Shown here in pieces: positions 15,523-24,093 of a stretch of 64,000 bases of DNA; position 1 is the first letter of the stretch; every line of letters starts with the position of its first letter. The stretch is from a virus, in IMG/VR virus record IMGVR_UViG_3300042452_000282, positions 1 to 64,000 of that record; one strand, 5' to 3'. Both the position numbers and the translations under genes were made by a program. Under the pieces are notes generated by a model. That model had not been told where the DNA came from. It did not search any database and saw nothing but the letters and a program-made list of their open reading frames with translations.

Positions 15523-17099
15523 TTGAGTATGAAGAAGACACACCTTCAAACAATGTAGAAATATCTAACGCTGCAGACTGGGTTAGATTTAATTCTACTA
15601 TAACACAAAAGAATGATGACCCATTTTCTCTAGAAGGCGAAGAGATATTAAAGCTCTCTGGTCTTAGCCCAGCATTAAGAAGAAAAGCAAGCAGAGACAT
15701 TCAGAAAAAGTTTGTTGGTACAGATGGATCTGGAACACAGCAATTATTGATACAGCAGGCGGTAAGCGGATACGCACTATTTGATCTTGTTCAACCCGAA
15801 TATAATTTAGATTATCTGTCTACCATATATGAAATTTCTCCATACAATTATGCAGCAATTAATGCTAAGGTTTCTAATATCGTTGGCCTAGGATTTGACT
15901 TTATTGAAAGTAGAAAGACTACAGATTTATTAGATTCAATTGATGATGAGAAGCAATTAGAAAGAGCACGTAGAAAATTAAATAGAATTAAACAAGATTT
16001 ACATCAGTGGCTTGAGGACTGTAATGAGGAAGAGACATTTAAAGAGACCCTAATTAAGTTCTATACTGACGTAGAGGCCACTGGTAATGGCTATCTAGAG
16101 GTCGGTAGAACGACTGCTGGAAAGATAGGGTACATCGGACACATCCCTTCAAAGACAATGCGTGTAAGACGCCTCAGAGACGGTTTTGTGCAGTTGCTGT
16201 ATGGCAAGGCTGTATTCTTCCGCAACTTTGGAGATACTGAAACCCCCAATCCAATTGCAGGGGCGACAGACCGTCCAAATGAAATTATTCATTTGAAGAA
16301 ATATACTCCTAAGAATAACTATTATGGAATTCCAGATATCATTGCCGCACAGAATGCAATGGCTGGTAATGAATTTGCTGGCAAATATAACTTAGATTAT
16401 TTTGAGAATAAGGCAGTCCCAAGATATATTATTACTGTAAAGGGTGCTAAATTATCACCTGAGTCTGAGCGTAAATTATTAGAGTTTTTCCAAGTAGGTC
16501 TTCGTGGCAAAAACCACAGATCTTTATATATTCCGCTACCACCAGATTCTCCAGATTCTAAAACTGAATTTAAAATGGAGCCAATTGAGGCGGGAGCACA
16601 AGAGTCATCATTTAATGTTTATCGCCAAGCAAATAGAGATGAAATATTAATGGCTCACAGAGTTCCAATTAATAAGGTTGGAACGGCTACTGGAATATCA
16701 TTGGCAAATGCTAGAGATGCTGATAAAACATTTAAAGAGCAAGTTTGTGCACCAGCGCAGGATATTCTTGAAAAGAAACTAAATAAGGTTATTCAAGAAA
16801 TGACGGATGCCTTAGTTCTTAAATTTAATGAATTAAGCTTGACCGATGAAGATACTCAGTCTAAGATTGATGAAAGATATTTGAGATTACAAGTAATTAC
16901 CCCTAATGAAATTAGAATTAGAAAGGGTATGGTCCCAAGAGAAGGCGGAGATGAAGTAGTCGATTTAGCCGCTAAAGCTGCTGAAATTAAAGCTCAGGCT
17001 ATGCAAAGCAGAACTAGGGACGGAGAACGTGCCGCAAATTCCCCAGATAATTCAGGGGAGGGCAGGAACGCAAAGGGCGACGGCAGACAAGTCGAGTAG
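15519..17099 (+). CDS. portal protein
   Basis: 526 residues, PBSX/HK97-like portal. Segments typical of the family: YNYAAINAKVSNIVGLGFDF (clip and stem start), FYTDVEATGNGYLEVGR, IPSKTMRVRRL, EIIHLKKYTPKNNYYGIPD, and RVPINKVG near the crown. The C-terminus is rich in Ala, Gly and charged residues (KAAEIKAQAMQSRTRDGE). Portal dodecamers form the DNA entry and exit vertex and dock the terminase. Followed by promoter and protease. Confidence 0.93.
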   Translation: MIEYEEDTPSNNVEISNAADWVRFNSTITQKNDDPFSLEGEEILKLSGLSPALRRKASRDIQKKFVGTDGSGTQQLLIQQAVSGYALFDLVQPEYNLDYLSTIYEISPYNYAAINAKVSNIVGLGFDFIESRKTTDLLDSIDDEKQLERARRKLNRIKQDLHQWLEDCNEEETFKETLIKFYTDVEATGNGYLEVGRTTAGKIGYIGHIPSKTMRVRRLRDGFVQLLYGKAVFFRNFGDTETPNPIAGATDRPNEIIHLKKYTPKNNYYGIPDIIAAQNAMAGNEFAGKYNLDYFENKAVPRYIITVKGAKLSPESERKLLEFFQVGLRGKNHRSLYIPLPPDSPDSKTEFKMEPIEAGAQESSFNVYRQANRDEILMAHRVPINKVGTATGISLANARDADKTFKEQVCAPAQDILEKKLNKVIQEMTDALVLKFNELSLTDEDTQSKIDERYLRLQVITPNEIRIRKGMVPREGGDEVVDLAAKAAEIKAQAMQSRTRDGERAANSPDNSGEGRNAKGDGRQVE

Positions 17100-17117
17100 T
17101 CCTACTCAACTAGTTAT

Positions 17118-17146
17118 TTGCCTTTAGATATATAAAAGCCTATAAT
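17118..17146 (+). promoter_or_regulatory. promoter for near-leaderless start at 17155
   Basis: TTGCCT, 17-base spacer, TATAAT. The hexamer ends 8 bases before ATG 17155, giving a leader of about 2 bases, and there is no Shine-Dalgarno. It serves the protease-scaffold and capsid genes. Confidence 0.65.
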
Positions 17147-17154
17147 ATACACAT

Positions 17155-18561
17155 ATGACCATTGAAAAATCACATTGGTCTTCGAATGGAAATGCTATTA
17201 ATTTATCAGTTCCATTTACGAAGGTCAACAGAGAAAAGAGAACAGTCTCAGGTTTCGCAACACTTGATAACCTAGATCAGACTGGCGATGTGGTCACGCA
17301 AGAAGCAAGCATGAAAGCATTTGAAAGCTTCCGTGGAAATCTAAGAGAAATGCATCAGCCGATGGCGGTTGGCAAAGTTGCATCTTTTAGACCAGAAACT
17401 TATTATGATCCAAAAACAAAAGAATTTTATAACGGAGTGTATGTTGATGCATACATTTCAAAAGGCGCACAAGATACTTGGGAAAAAGTTCTTGATGGAA
17501 CACTTACAGGATTTTCAATCGGCGGAAAAATTATAGACTCAGATACGGAAGTAAATAAGTCTACAGGACAAAGCGTTCGTTTCATTAAAGATTACTCACT
17601 TGTTGAATTATCAATAGTTGATTCTCCAGCAAATGAACTCTGTAACATATTGTCTATTGAAAAAGTCAATGGTCAAATGATTTTCAAGGGCATTGCTGCA
17701 GATGTAAAAATGGAGAATATTTTTTATTGTGCAGAAAGTGATTCTGTATTTATGTCAACAGAGTCTGAGTATATTTCACCAGTTACTGGTAAAAAAACAG
17801 AACTTATTGGTTGGGTGGAATCAAATGACACTAACAAGTCAAAAGAAATAGATAAGATTCTTGATTCATATAAATCAAGATTGCAAACGTTGCCTGATAC
17901 ACAAACAATTGCAAAACAGGCAAACGCAGAAGGAGGTAATGAAGTGGAAAATAACGTAGATACCACAACAACTACCGAAGAGACAGTTGAAAAGCTACGT
18001 GCACCAGAGCCAAAGAAGGAAGCTCCAGCAGCACCAGCTGCACAAGCTCCAGCAGCACCAGCTGCACAAGCTCCAGCAGCACCAGCTACACCAGCAGCTC
18101 CAGCTTCAGATCTTAATAAGTCTGAAGAGGTAGAAAATACTACAGAAGAAAACACTTCTGCCGAAGTTCTGGAAAAAGCAGCCGACGTATCAGAAGCTGA
18201 AGTTAGTGAACCTGATTTTGCAAAGATGCTAGGCGACCTTAAGGGTTTCTTCTCGGAGACTTTGGAAAAAGCCTCTGAGGCAAACGCAGCTCAGGTCTCA
18301 GCTATTAAAGAAACAGTTGAAACTTTCAGCAAGGGCGTAGATGCTAGAATTTCAGAATTAGCAGAAAAGCACACAGCACTCTCAGAAGCAGTAAATGCGA
18401 TTAAAAACACCATTGATGGTGTTGAGAAGAGAGTAGACGCAGTCGAATCAGAGACTGCAATCAAGAAGTCCTCAGACCTTGGCGGGTCTCAGGAAGTAAC
18501 AATAAAGAAATCAAAATGGAACGGCACTTTCCTCGGTTCCGTTAGTGAATTGATAAAATAA
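17155..18561 (+). CDS. prohead protease fused to scaffold-like region
   Basis: 468 residues. The N-terminal 170 form an XkdF-type prohead serine protease: His in REMHQPMAVGK, Ser in LTGFSIGGKI, then YSLVELSIVDSPAN, the expected end of the catalytic core. A middle region carries zinc-free FYCAESDSVFMS, then an Ala/Pro-rich linker (APAAPAAQ repeats). A C-terminal predicted coiled coil follows (LGDLKGFFSETLEKASEANAA, and HTALSEAVNAIKNTI). This looks like a protease with a built-in scaffold, which would be cleaved after capsid assembly. The capsid protein gene follows. Confidence 0.85.
   Translation: MTIEKSHWSSNGNAINLSVPFTKVNREKRTVSGFATLDNLDQTGDVVTQEASMKAFESFRGNLREMHQPMAVGKVASFRPETYYDPKTKEFYNGVYVDAYISKGAQDTWEKVLDGTLTGFSIGGKIIDSDTEVNKSTGQSVRFIKDYSLVELSIVDSPANELCNILSIEKVNGQMIFKGIAADVKMENIFYCAESDSVFMSTESEYISPVTGKKTELIGWVESNDTNKSKEIDKILDSYKSRLQTLPDTQTIAKQANAEGGNEVENNVDTTTTTEETVEKLRAPEPKKEAPAAPAAQAPAAPAAQAPAAPATPAAPASDLNKSEEVENTTEENTSAEVLEKAADVSEAEVSEPDFAKMLGDLKGFFSETLEKASEANAAQVSAIKETVETFSKGVDARISELAEKHTALSEAVNAIKNTIDGVEKRVDAVESETAIKKSSDLGGSQEVTIKKSKWNGTFLGSVSELIK
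18022..18093 (+). repeat. 24-base tandem repeat coding APAAPAAQ
   Basis: Two perfect 24-base units and a diverged third, in the Ala/Pro linker of the protease-scaffold gene. Encodes an octapeptide spacer; Ala/Pro spacers are flexible and protease-tolerant. Confidence 0.85.
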
Positions 18562-18579
18562 GGGTAGGTGAAATAACTA

Positions 18580-19614
18580 ATGAGTAATGAACTATTAGCT
18601 AAAGCGGCTGCAGCAGATACAACCCTAACAGGTAGTATGGTTGGAGCAGCTAACCCCACCGATGGAATCCATGTCGGTTCCGAGGGTAAGGGTGGCTTGC
18701 TCAATCCTGAGCAGTCCGCAAGATTCCTTGATTACATGTTCGATGCAACAGTAGTCGGAAAGCTAGCACGTACAGTTCGCATGCGAGCTGATACCACTGA
18801 GATAGATCGTATTGGAGTTGGCGAGAAGCTTATGAAGCTTGCCGCTGAAGCCGAGAACACTGGCACAAATTCTGCCGTACAGTTCTCAAAGATTTCTCTC
18901 ACAACAAAGAAGCTTCGTTTAGATTGGGAGCTTTCAACAGAGTCTCTAGAAGACAACATTGAGGGTGCCGATCTCGAAGATCATATTGCAAGACTTATGG
19001 CAACACAGGCAGGTAACGACCTTGAGGACGTAGTCCTTAACGGAGATACTGCTCTTAGCTCAGACAACCTATACAAGGCTTTTGACGGCATTGTAAAGAT
19101 TGCTAAGGCTAACGGCCATGTCGTTGATGCAGATGGAGCAGTCATTGATCGCTCTATCTTCAATAGCGCACTTAAGGCTATGCCACGTAAGTACAAGCAG
19201 CGTAGACCAGATCTTCGCTTCTTGTCAGGATCTAACTTGATCCAAGATTATTTATATTCTACATCACAGAATATTTCTAACGTCAACCCACAAGATATTG
19301 CTGCAAGCATTATCCGTGGTGAGACCGCAGGTCTTGGTGGTCCAGCTGGATTCACAGCTCCATTCGCATTTGGTATTCCAATTGTCGAAGTTCCTCTATT
19401 GAAGGAAACCCAGGGTGCTGACAATGATCTCGGAGATGTCCACTTGACATTCCCAAATAACGTAGTTATTGGTATTAAGCGTGACGTGACAGTTTATCGC
19501 TTCTTCTGGCCGAAGAAGGACTCCATCGAATATACAATGTATACTCGTGTTGGATGCCAAATCGAGCAGGCAGATGCGTGGGTTGTTGTTAAGAACGTTA
19601 AAGTTGCTTCCTAA
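18580..19614 (+). CDS. major capsid protein (HK97 fold)
   Basis: 344 residues, preceded by AGGGTAGG. Typical major capsid pattern: GLLNPEQSARFLDYMFDATV (N-arm), then ELSTESLEDNIEG and RLMATQAGNDLEDVVLNGD (long spine helix), then NPQDIAASIIRGETAGLGG and a final beta region TMYTRVGCQIEQADAWV. It follows the protease-scaffold gene and is closed by a strong terminator, as expected for a highly expressed structural gene. The codon use is more GC-rich than its neighbours, consistent with high expression. Confidence 0.92.
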   Translation: MSNELLAKAAAADTTLTGSMVGAANPTDGIHVGSEGKGGLLNPEQSARFLDYMFDATVVGKLARTVRMRADTTEIDRIGVGEKLMKLAAEAENTGTNSAVQFSKISLTTKKLRLDWELSTESLEDNIEGADLEDHIARLMATQAGNDLEDVVLNGDTALSSDNLYKAFDGIVKIAKANGHVVDADGAVIDRSIFNSALKAMPRKYKQRRPDLRFLSGSNLIQDYLYSTSQNISNVNPQDIAASIIRGETAGLGGPAGFTAPFAFGIPIVEVPLLKETQGADNDLGDVHLTFPNNVVIGIKRDVTVYRFFWPKKDSIEYTMYTRVGCQIEQADAWVVVKNVKVAS

Positions 19615-19640
19615 TTAATAAATAGGAATTAAAACTGCTG

Positions 19641-19676
19641 AAAAGCCCTCAAATTATTTTTGGGGGCTTTTCCTTT
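19641..19676 (+). terminator. rho-independent terminator after capsid gene
   Basis: AAAAGCCC pairs with GGGCTTTT, with two further possible pairs and an AT-rich loop, followed by a T-rich tail (TTTTCCTTTT). Confidence 0.9.
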
Positions 19677-19687
19677 TAACCTACTAA

Positions 19688-19696
19688 TGCTATAAT
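19688..19696 (+). promoter_or_regulatory. extended -10 promoter
   Basis: TGCTATAAT directly after the capsid terminator; -35 region weak (TTTTCC at 17 bases). An AAGGAG ribosome-binding site precedes the ATG at 19722. Confidence 0.6.
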
Positions 19697-19721
19697 TTAT
19701 TTACATACCAAAGGAGTAAAT

Positions 19722-20120
19722 ATGTCATTTGACACACTGAAGGTAAAAGAGCTAAAGCAAATTGCTGGCGATTTTGCCGTAGAAACAGATGGACTAAAAA
19801 ATAAAGCAGATATTATTGCCGCATTGGCAGAAGAAGGCGTAACTTGGTCAGTCTATCAAAGCACACTAAAAAACATAGAAGACTCAAAAGAAGAAGCACC
19901 AGAAGTTTTACCAAAGTTTGACCCTAACCAAGAGTTAGAAGACGACATGGTTTTGGTTAGAATGACACGTGCAAATTATAGATATGATATTGCAGGACAT
20001 ACGTTTACAAAGGAACATCCTTTTGTTGCTATGAAGCCTGAAAAAGCACAGCAAATTTTTGACAAGGAGGAAGGGTTTAGGTTGGCTACGCCAAGAGAGG
20101 TACAGGAGTACTACAACTAA
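19722..20120 (+). CDS. SAP-like-domain head protein (connector region)
   Basis: 132 residues. The N-terminal 40 (LKVKELKQIAGDFAV, then LKNKADIIAALAEEG) resemble a SAP/HeH nucleic-acid-binding helix pair. The C-terminal half (MVLVRMTRANYRYDIAG, then GFRLATPREVQEYYN) matches a small conserved domain of actinophage head genes (DUF7302-like, from memory). It lies between capsid and connector genes, so a capsid or DNA-packaging accessory role is likely. Exact function unknown. Confidence 0.7.
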   Translation: MSFDTLKVKELKQIAGDFAVETDGLKNKADIIAALAEEGVTWSVYQSTLKNIEDSKEEAPEVLPKFDPNQELEDDMVLVRMTRANYRYDIAGHTFTKEHPFVAMKPEKAQQIFDKEEGFRLATPREVQEYYN

Positions 20121-20129
20121 ACCTGCTAA

Positions 20130-21107
20130 ATGGCAGAGATATTATTAAATTCACAATCTCCAGTAACGCATCAAATATTCTGGAATGGCGATATAGCAGT
20201 TCCAGAAAATGATCCTATCGTAAAAGTTTACGATGTTACAAACGACCCAGCAATAAATCCTCCAATTGCACCAACAACACTTTTAGAAACATTGACGGCG
20301 GTGGCGGATGAAACTAATCCTGGGTCTTATACTGTTTATATACCGTTAAACCACACCAATAGAAATAAAACACTGAGATTAAAGTGGGAATATTATATTG
20401 GAGAAAAATTTGTATATAAAGAGGATGAGGTTTTTGTAGTAACTCCATATGTGGATTTTAACCATATAGAAGATTTAGGGATTAGCATAGATCCTTCTGA
20501 TCCAAACTATAAATCATATAAAGAGTTATGTCGTGCAGAAAAGTATGCTAGAAAGCGTATAGAGGAATATACCCATCAAAAGTTTTATTTATATGATGAG
20601 TCTTATTCAATAACTGGATACAACTCAGACGTACTCCCCTTGCCAGCAAAAATGTATGATCTTCATGAACTATATGCAAACGATATATTGCTAGTAAATA
20701 ATATTCAAGGTATTAATAATTGGAACTACAATGTAGAAATTGTTACAACAGGATATGGATTAAGAATAAATCGTGCTGCTATGTTAGACAATACTGTTTA
20801 TACTGCAAACGGTATGGTTCCTCCCAGCATACATGATTCTAGCGGAGTATTTAGATCAGATACAACTTATGAAGTTAACGGTAGATTTGGTTGGGAAAAG
20901 GTTCCAGATAGTGTAGAGCTTGCGGGAATAGAGCTTATGAAAGACTATTTCTCAAACGATATTAACTGGAAGAATAACTATATAAAGAATATGTCTACTT
21001 TCGATTGGGATTTTGAGTACAATGTAGATGTATTTAGAGGAACTGGAAATGCTTATGCCGATAAATTGTTGGCAGACTACGTATTGTCTGGTGCGGCAAT
21101 AATCTAA
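20130..21107 (+). CDS. head-tail connector/adaptor protein
   Basis: 325 residues. An N-terminal beta domain (residues 1-115) is followed by an alpha-helical connector-like part: YKELCRAEKYARKRIEEYTHQKFYLY and VELAGIELMKDYFSNDINW are typical of head completion adaptors in siphophages. Position after capsid and before the stopper fits. It shares an ATG overlap with the next gene. Role inferred from position and helix pattern. Confidence 0.65.
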   Translation: MAEILLNSQSPVTHQIFWNGDIAVPENDPIVKVYDVTNDPAINPPIAPTTLLETLTAVADETNPGSYTVYIPLNHTNRNKTLRLKWEYYIGEKFVYKEDEVFVVTPYVDFNHIEDLGISIDPSDPNYKSYKELCRAEKYARKRIEEYTHQKFYLYDESYSITGYNSDVLPLPAKMYDLHELYANDILLVNNIQGINNWNYNVEIVTTGYGLRINRAAMLDNTVYTANGMVPPSIHDSSGVFRSDTTYEVNGRFGWEKVPDSVELAGIELMKDYFSNDINWKNNYIKNMSTFDWDFEYNVDVFRGTGNAYADKLLADYVLSGAAII

Positions 21108-21535
21108 TGAACACAATCGTAGATGCAGTTCTGTCTATGAAGTTAGATGTTTACAGACAAACAGATGAGCAGGATCCAGATACTGGAGCAATTAAAAAGC
21201 AATGGATATTTTACAAAACTTTGCCATGTCATGCAAAGGGAGTAATAAGTAACTCATCATCTACCAGAACAAGTGACAAACAGGTTATGGGAAACAAGTA
21301 TTATAATGATCAGGTTTTACAAATTAGAACTGCACAAAGACTAACCTTGAGAGAAAAAATAACAAACATTAGAGATGCTAACAACAATTATATATGGACA
21401 GAAATAAACTCACCAAATGATACACCAACAGTATTTGAAATAATGGGTACTACTCCTATAACAGATCCTTTTGGAAAAGTTATTGGATATAATTCATCAG
21501 TAAAAAGATCGGAGAATCAGCAAATTGGCTTCTGA
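21107..21535 (+). CDS. head-tail stopper/joining-like protein
   Basis: 142 residues. Start MKLDVYRQTDEQDPDTGAI and a compact beta-rich profile with LTLREKITNIRDAN and FGKVIGYNSSVKR fit small head-closure (stopper) proteins that plug the portal after packaging. Assigned mainly from gene order between adaptor and tail completion genes. Confidence 0.55.
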   Translation: MNTIVDAVLSMKLDVYRQTDEQDPDTGAIKKQWIFYKTLPCHAKGVISNSSSTRTSDKQVMGNKYYNDQVLQIRTAQRLTLREKITNIRDANNNYIWTEINSPNDTPTVFEIMGTTPITDPFGKVIGYNSSVKRSENQQIGF

Positions 21536-22316
21536 AGCAATGGCCCTTCAGGCTGCTAGCGGATTAGTTAATCTAATGGCTGGACAGCCAATTAGTGGTG
21601 CAATAAAAGATAGCACTGTGGCTCAGATATCTGCTGCCATATTCTATAAAACAAATGTGCTGGCTAAACTTTCTTCCAATTTAGCATTTCAAAATTCATT
21701 CAGTAAAACATTATTTAGACAGATAGACAAAGACTTTGGAGAATACATAGATGCAAAAGCTAGAACTAATCCAAAATCTTTTCACCATGTTTATGAGTGG
21801 GATCAGGCTGGAACAAAAGAAGCAAGACTGTTTAAGTTAAATAAGTTGGTTCAAGATGGATTATCATTTAAATTAAATTACGAGTTGTTAGATTCAAAAT
21901 CTTTTGTGCCTTCAGAAAATTCAAATCATAAACATGTATTTGTTAAAAAAGCTTTTATTATGGAGCAGGGCAAAACAGTTGTAATTAGTCCCAGAAAATC
22001 TGAACGATTAGTTTTTGATGTAAATGGCTATACTGTGTTTATGCCTAAAGGTCAATCAGTTACAGTAAATAAGCCAGGTGGAGCAGCAACTAAAAATTCA
22101 TTTTTATCTTCTTATAAATATTTTTTTACAGGACAATTAGTCAATATGTCTATTAAAAAGTCTGGCTTTCAAAGACTATTTAATTCTGCCATGACAAAGG
22201 CTCTGACGGTCCCTGTACAGATTAAAACGGTTAAGTATAAGTTCTCACCTAACAGTGTTGCCAGCGAGGCTGATGCGGCCCTTCTAGCAGCTTTTACGGG
22301 GGTATCTAATGCCTAA
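21525..22316 (+). CDS. neck or tail-completion-type protein (gp10-like position)
   Basis: 263 residues with a TTG start; GGAG stands 10 bases upstream and no better-placed ATG exists within the first codons (ATG 21540 is possible). No motif I recognise. The sequence has ARTNPKSFHHVYEWDQAGT and FVKKAFIMEQGKTVVISPR, a pattern also seen in neck proteins of other siphophages. The position suggests a tail completion or neck role. Confidence 0.55.
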   Translation: MASEAMALQAASGLVNLMAGQPISGAIKDSTVAQISAAIFYKTNVLAKLSSNLAFQNSFSKTLFRQIDKDFGEYIDAKARTNPKSFHHVYEWDQAGTKEARLFKLNKLVQDGLSFKLNYELLDSKSFVPSENSNHKHVFVKKAFIMEQGKTVVISPRKSERLVFDVNGYTVFMPKGQSVTVNKPGGAATKNSFLSSYKYFFTGQLVNMSIKKSGFQRLFNSAMTKALTVPVQIKTVKYKFSPNSVASEADAALLAAFTGVSNA

Positions 22317-22818
22317 CTATAAGCTAGACGCAGTGTTTGAACTTAGAAAGTTTTTATGGGAAAAGCTAAAGGCGGCTAATATATTTAATCCTAATGATTA
22401 TTATAGTGACAATTTAGACGAGACTATTATCCCAATATTGCCAATTCAGCAGGCTCCAGAGATGAATCAATTTTTGAGCGGTAAGAAGCACATAGTCTAT
22501 GACAAGGTAGGGTTGTCATATGAGAATAACTGGCTTATTTGCTGTGAGCAAATCTTATTTACAATATATTCTACAGAGGTTATAGATATAGTAGAAATAA
22601 GAAACTTCATGACAGACCAATTTAGAAGAATGGATGATTCAGCTAGGGATGTAAATTATTGGGATAAGCTTTCAAACAAGTTTAAATTCCATAGCATATT
22701 TATAGCAGACATTTCTCCAACAGCCCCATCCGAGGAGCTACAGGGCTTCTTTGCGGCGGACGTAATATTAGAGGTCAAATATTCAAGGATTACAGACAAT
22801 AATGGCAGGTTTGCCTAG
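22309..22818 (+). CDS. tail terminator-like protein
   Basis: 169 residues, overlapping the previous gene by 8 bases. Begins with VFELRKFLWEKLKAANIF; mixed alpha/beta layout with EQILFTIYSTEVIDIVEIRNF and FFAADVILEVKYSR, as in tail terminator and minor tail U-like proteins. It precedes the tail tube gene. Assigned from position and size; moderate confidence. Confidence 0.6.
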   Translation: MPNYKLDAVFELRKFLWEKLKAANIFNPNDYYSDNLDETIIPILPIQQAPEMNQFLSGKKHIVYDKVGLSYENNWLICCEQILFTIYSTEVIDIVEIRNFMTDQFRRMDDSARDVNYWDKLSNKFKFHSIFIADISPTAPSEELQGFFAADVILEVKYSRITDNNGRFA

Positions 22819-22819
22819 T

Positions 22820-22848
22820 TTGCTTTAGACTATCTATTACCCTATAAT
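22820..22848 (+). promoter_or_regulatory. promoter upstream of tail tube gene
   Basis: TTGCTT, 17-base spacer, TATAAT. The 73-base leader ends in the strong ribosome-binding site AGGAGG just before ATG 22922. Confidence 0.65.
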
Positions 22849-22921
22849 TAGACATAGAGGAAAGGGCCTAGCCAGCCAAATATATATATATTAATTTCAT
22901 GAAATAGGAGGATAAAAACTC

Positions 22922-23653
22922 ATGGCACAAAATACAGGTAATGCTAAAAATATTCTTGTTGGTGCTTCACCATTGTTCCTTTCTGTAGATGATTCTACAG
23001 TTGCAGGATATGATGAAAGCATGGAGGCAGGTGTTCTAAATGCTTTTACAGCAAATAAGAATACATATGTTCCAGCATTCGATACTGCGAAGTCGTATGT
23101 CGATACTTTAAATGCAGTAGATACTACAACTGCAGCAAGTGCTCCATCCCCAGTAGATAAGGGTGCAGCATATCGTAACGTAGGTTATACAAATAATGGT
23201 CTTCAGATCACTTATAATCCAACATATGACTCAGTAACCGTAGATCAGCTACTTGATACAGCTAAGCTGTTCAAGTCTGCGATGGAGGTTATGATTGCAA
23301 CAGAAATGTCCGAAGGTACATTGGAAAATATTCTAATTGTATTCGGTCAAGGAAAGTCAACATTAACCGATGGAGACAACGATGTTCTTGGATTGGAAGC
23401 AGGCGCTCTTGGCGCAGCTCCAACAGAGCGTCAATTAATTGCAATTGGAAGCGCTCCAACTGTTGCTAGCCCAAACACTGAGCGTGTATATTATGCACGT
23501 CGTGTGCTTTCGGTACAGCAATCACAGTTCTCGCTAGCTCGTACAACACCAACCACATTCCCAGTAACATTCCGTCTTCTACCATCTGGTGACTCAGCTC
23601 ACGCAGGTTCAGAATACGGTAAGATTATTGACCGTGCTTGGACACCAGCTTAA
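22922..23653 (+). CDS. major tail (tube) protein
   Basis: 243 residues. Located between the tail terminator and chaperone genes, with its own promoter, an AGGAGG site and a strong terminator, as for the abundant tube protein. Sequence: GNAKNILVGASPLFLSVDDS at the start, GLQITYNPTYDSVTVDQLLDT, and a C-terminal VTFRLLPSGDSAHAGSEYGKI. Such beta-rich proteins stack as hexamers around the tape measure. Call from synteny and sequence character. Confidence 0.8.
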   Translation: MAQNTGNAKNILVGASPLFLSVDDSTVAGYDESMEAGVLNAFTANKNTYVPAFDTAKSYVDTLNAVDTTTAASAPSPVDKGAAYRNVGYTNNGLQITYNPTYDSVTVDQLLDTAKLFKSAMEVMIATEMSEGTLENILIVFGQGKSTLTDGDNDVLGLEAGALGAAPTERQLIAIGSAPTVASPNTERVYYARRVLSVQQSQFSLARTTPTTFPVTFRLLPSGDSAHAGSEYGKIIDRAWTPA

Positions 23654-23672
23654 TAATTAAATTTAATTATTA
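23651..23672. repeat. 22-base perfect palindrome
   Basis: TAATAATTAAA / TTTAATTATTA overlaps the tail tube stop codon and sits just before the terminator. Could be a protein-binding site or part of a compound terminator. Confidence 0.7.
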
Positions 23673-23679
23673 ACAAATA

Positions 23680-23706
23680 GGCCCCCAGAAATGGGGGCTT
23701 ATTTAT
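23680..23706 (+). terminator. rho-independent terminator after tail tube gene
   Basis: GCCCCCA / TGGGGGC stem with GAAA tetraloop followed by TTATTTATT. Confidence 0.9.
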
Positions 23707-23734
23707 TGTATCTGCATAACCCTTATGCTATAAT
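23706..23734 (+). promoter_or_regulatory. promoter upstream of tail chaperone gene
   Basis: TTGTAT, 17-base spacer, TGC-extended TATAAT (23729-23734). An AGGAGG site then precedes the TTG start at 23761. Confidence 0.65.
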
Positions 23735-23760
23735 AATTTAGAATCCTAAAGGAGGATAAA

Positions 23761-24093
23761 TTGGCTACAAAAGTATATGATGTAGAAGAAATTGAATTAC
23801 AGAATGGCGCTAAAGTAAAGTTAAAGCCATTGTCAATCAAGCAACTACGCAAGTTTATGGAAGTTGTAAAAAAGACACAAGATTCTAATGATGAAAATGT
23901 CACATTAGGAATTCTAGTTGAAGCATGTGCAGTAGCACTGGAAACACAGTTACCAGACCTTGCTGCTGATAGAGAAAAATTAGAAGACGCATTGGACGTT
24001 CCAACAATCAATCGCATTCTTGAAGTTTGCGGCGGAATTAAGATGGACGACCCAAACCTGATAGCGGCAGCGGTTCTAGCTGGTCAGAACTAG
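23761..24093 (+). CDS. tail assembly chaperone (gpG-like)
   Basis: 110 residues with a TTG start after AGGAGG. Small helical protein (VKLKPLSIKQLRKFMEVV, then PTINRILEVCGGIKMDDP). It sits between the tube and tape measure genes, the place of lambda gpG. The -1 frameshift site at 24051 lies near its end, so a fraction of ribosomes make the longer gpGT form. These chaperones coat the tape measure protein during tail assembly. Confidence 0.85.
   Translation: MATKVYDVEEIELQNGAKVKLKPLSIKQLRKFMEVVKKTQDSNDENVTLGILVEACAVALETQLPDLAADREKLEDALDVPTINRILEVCGGIKMDDPNLIAAAVLAGQN
24051..24057 (+). other. -1 ribosomal frameshift site, CCCAAAC
   Basis: The heptamer fits X_XXY_YYZ with zero-frame codons CCA AAC (phased C_CCA_AAC). 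After slipping back one base the frame is open from 24042 to 24422. It lies 34 bases before the zero-frame stop at 24091, as in many siphophage G/GT pairs. Confidence 0.85.

Noticed and set aside
17092-17105. Short inverted repeat GAGTAG/CTACTC at the portal stop
   Set aside because: Only 6 bases with a 2-base loop and no T-run; too weak for a terminator call.
17724-18155. Reverse-strand frame of 143 residues, Ala/Gly/Ser-rich
   Set aside because: Antisense shadow of the Ala/Pro-rich linker in the protease-scaffold gene; low complexity, no ribosome-binding site.
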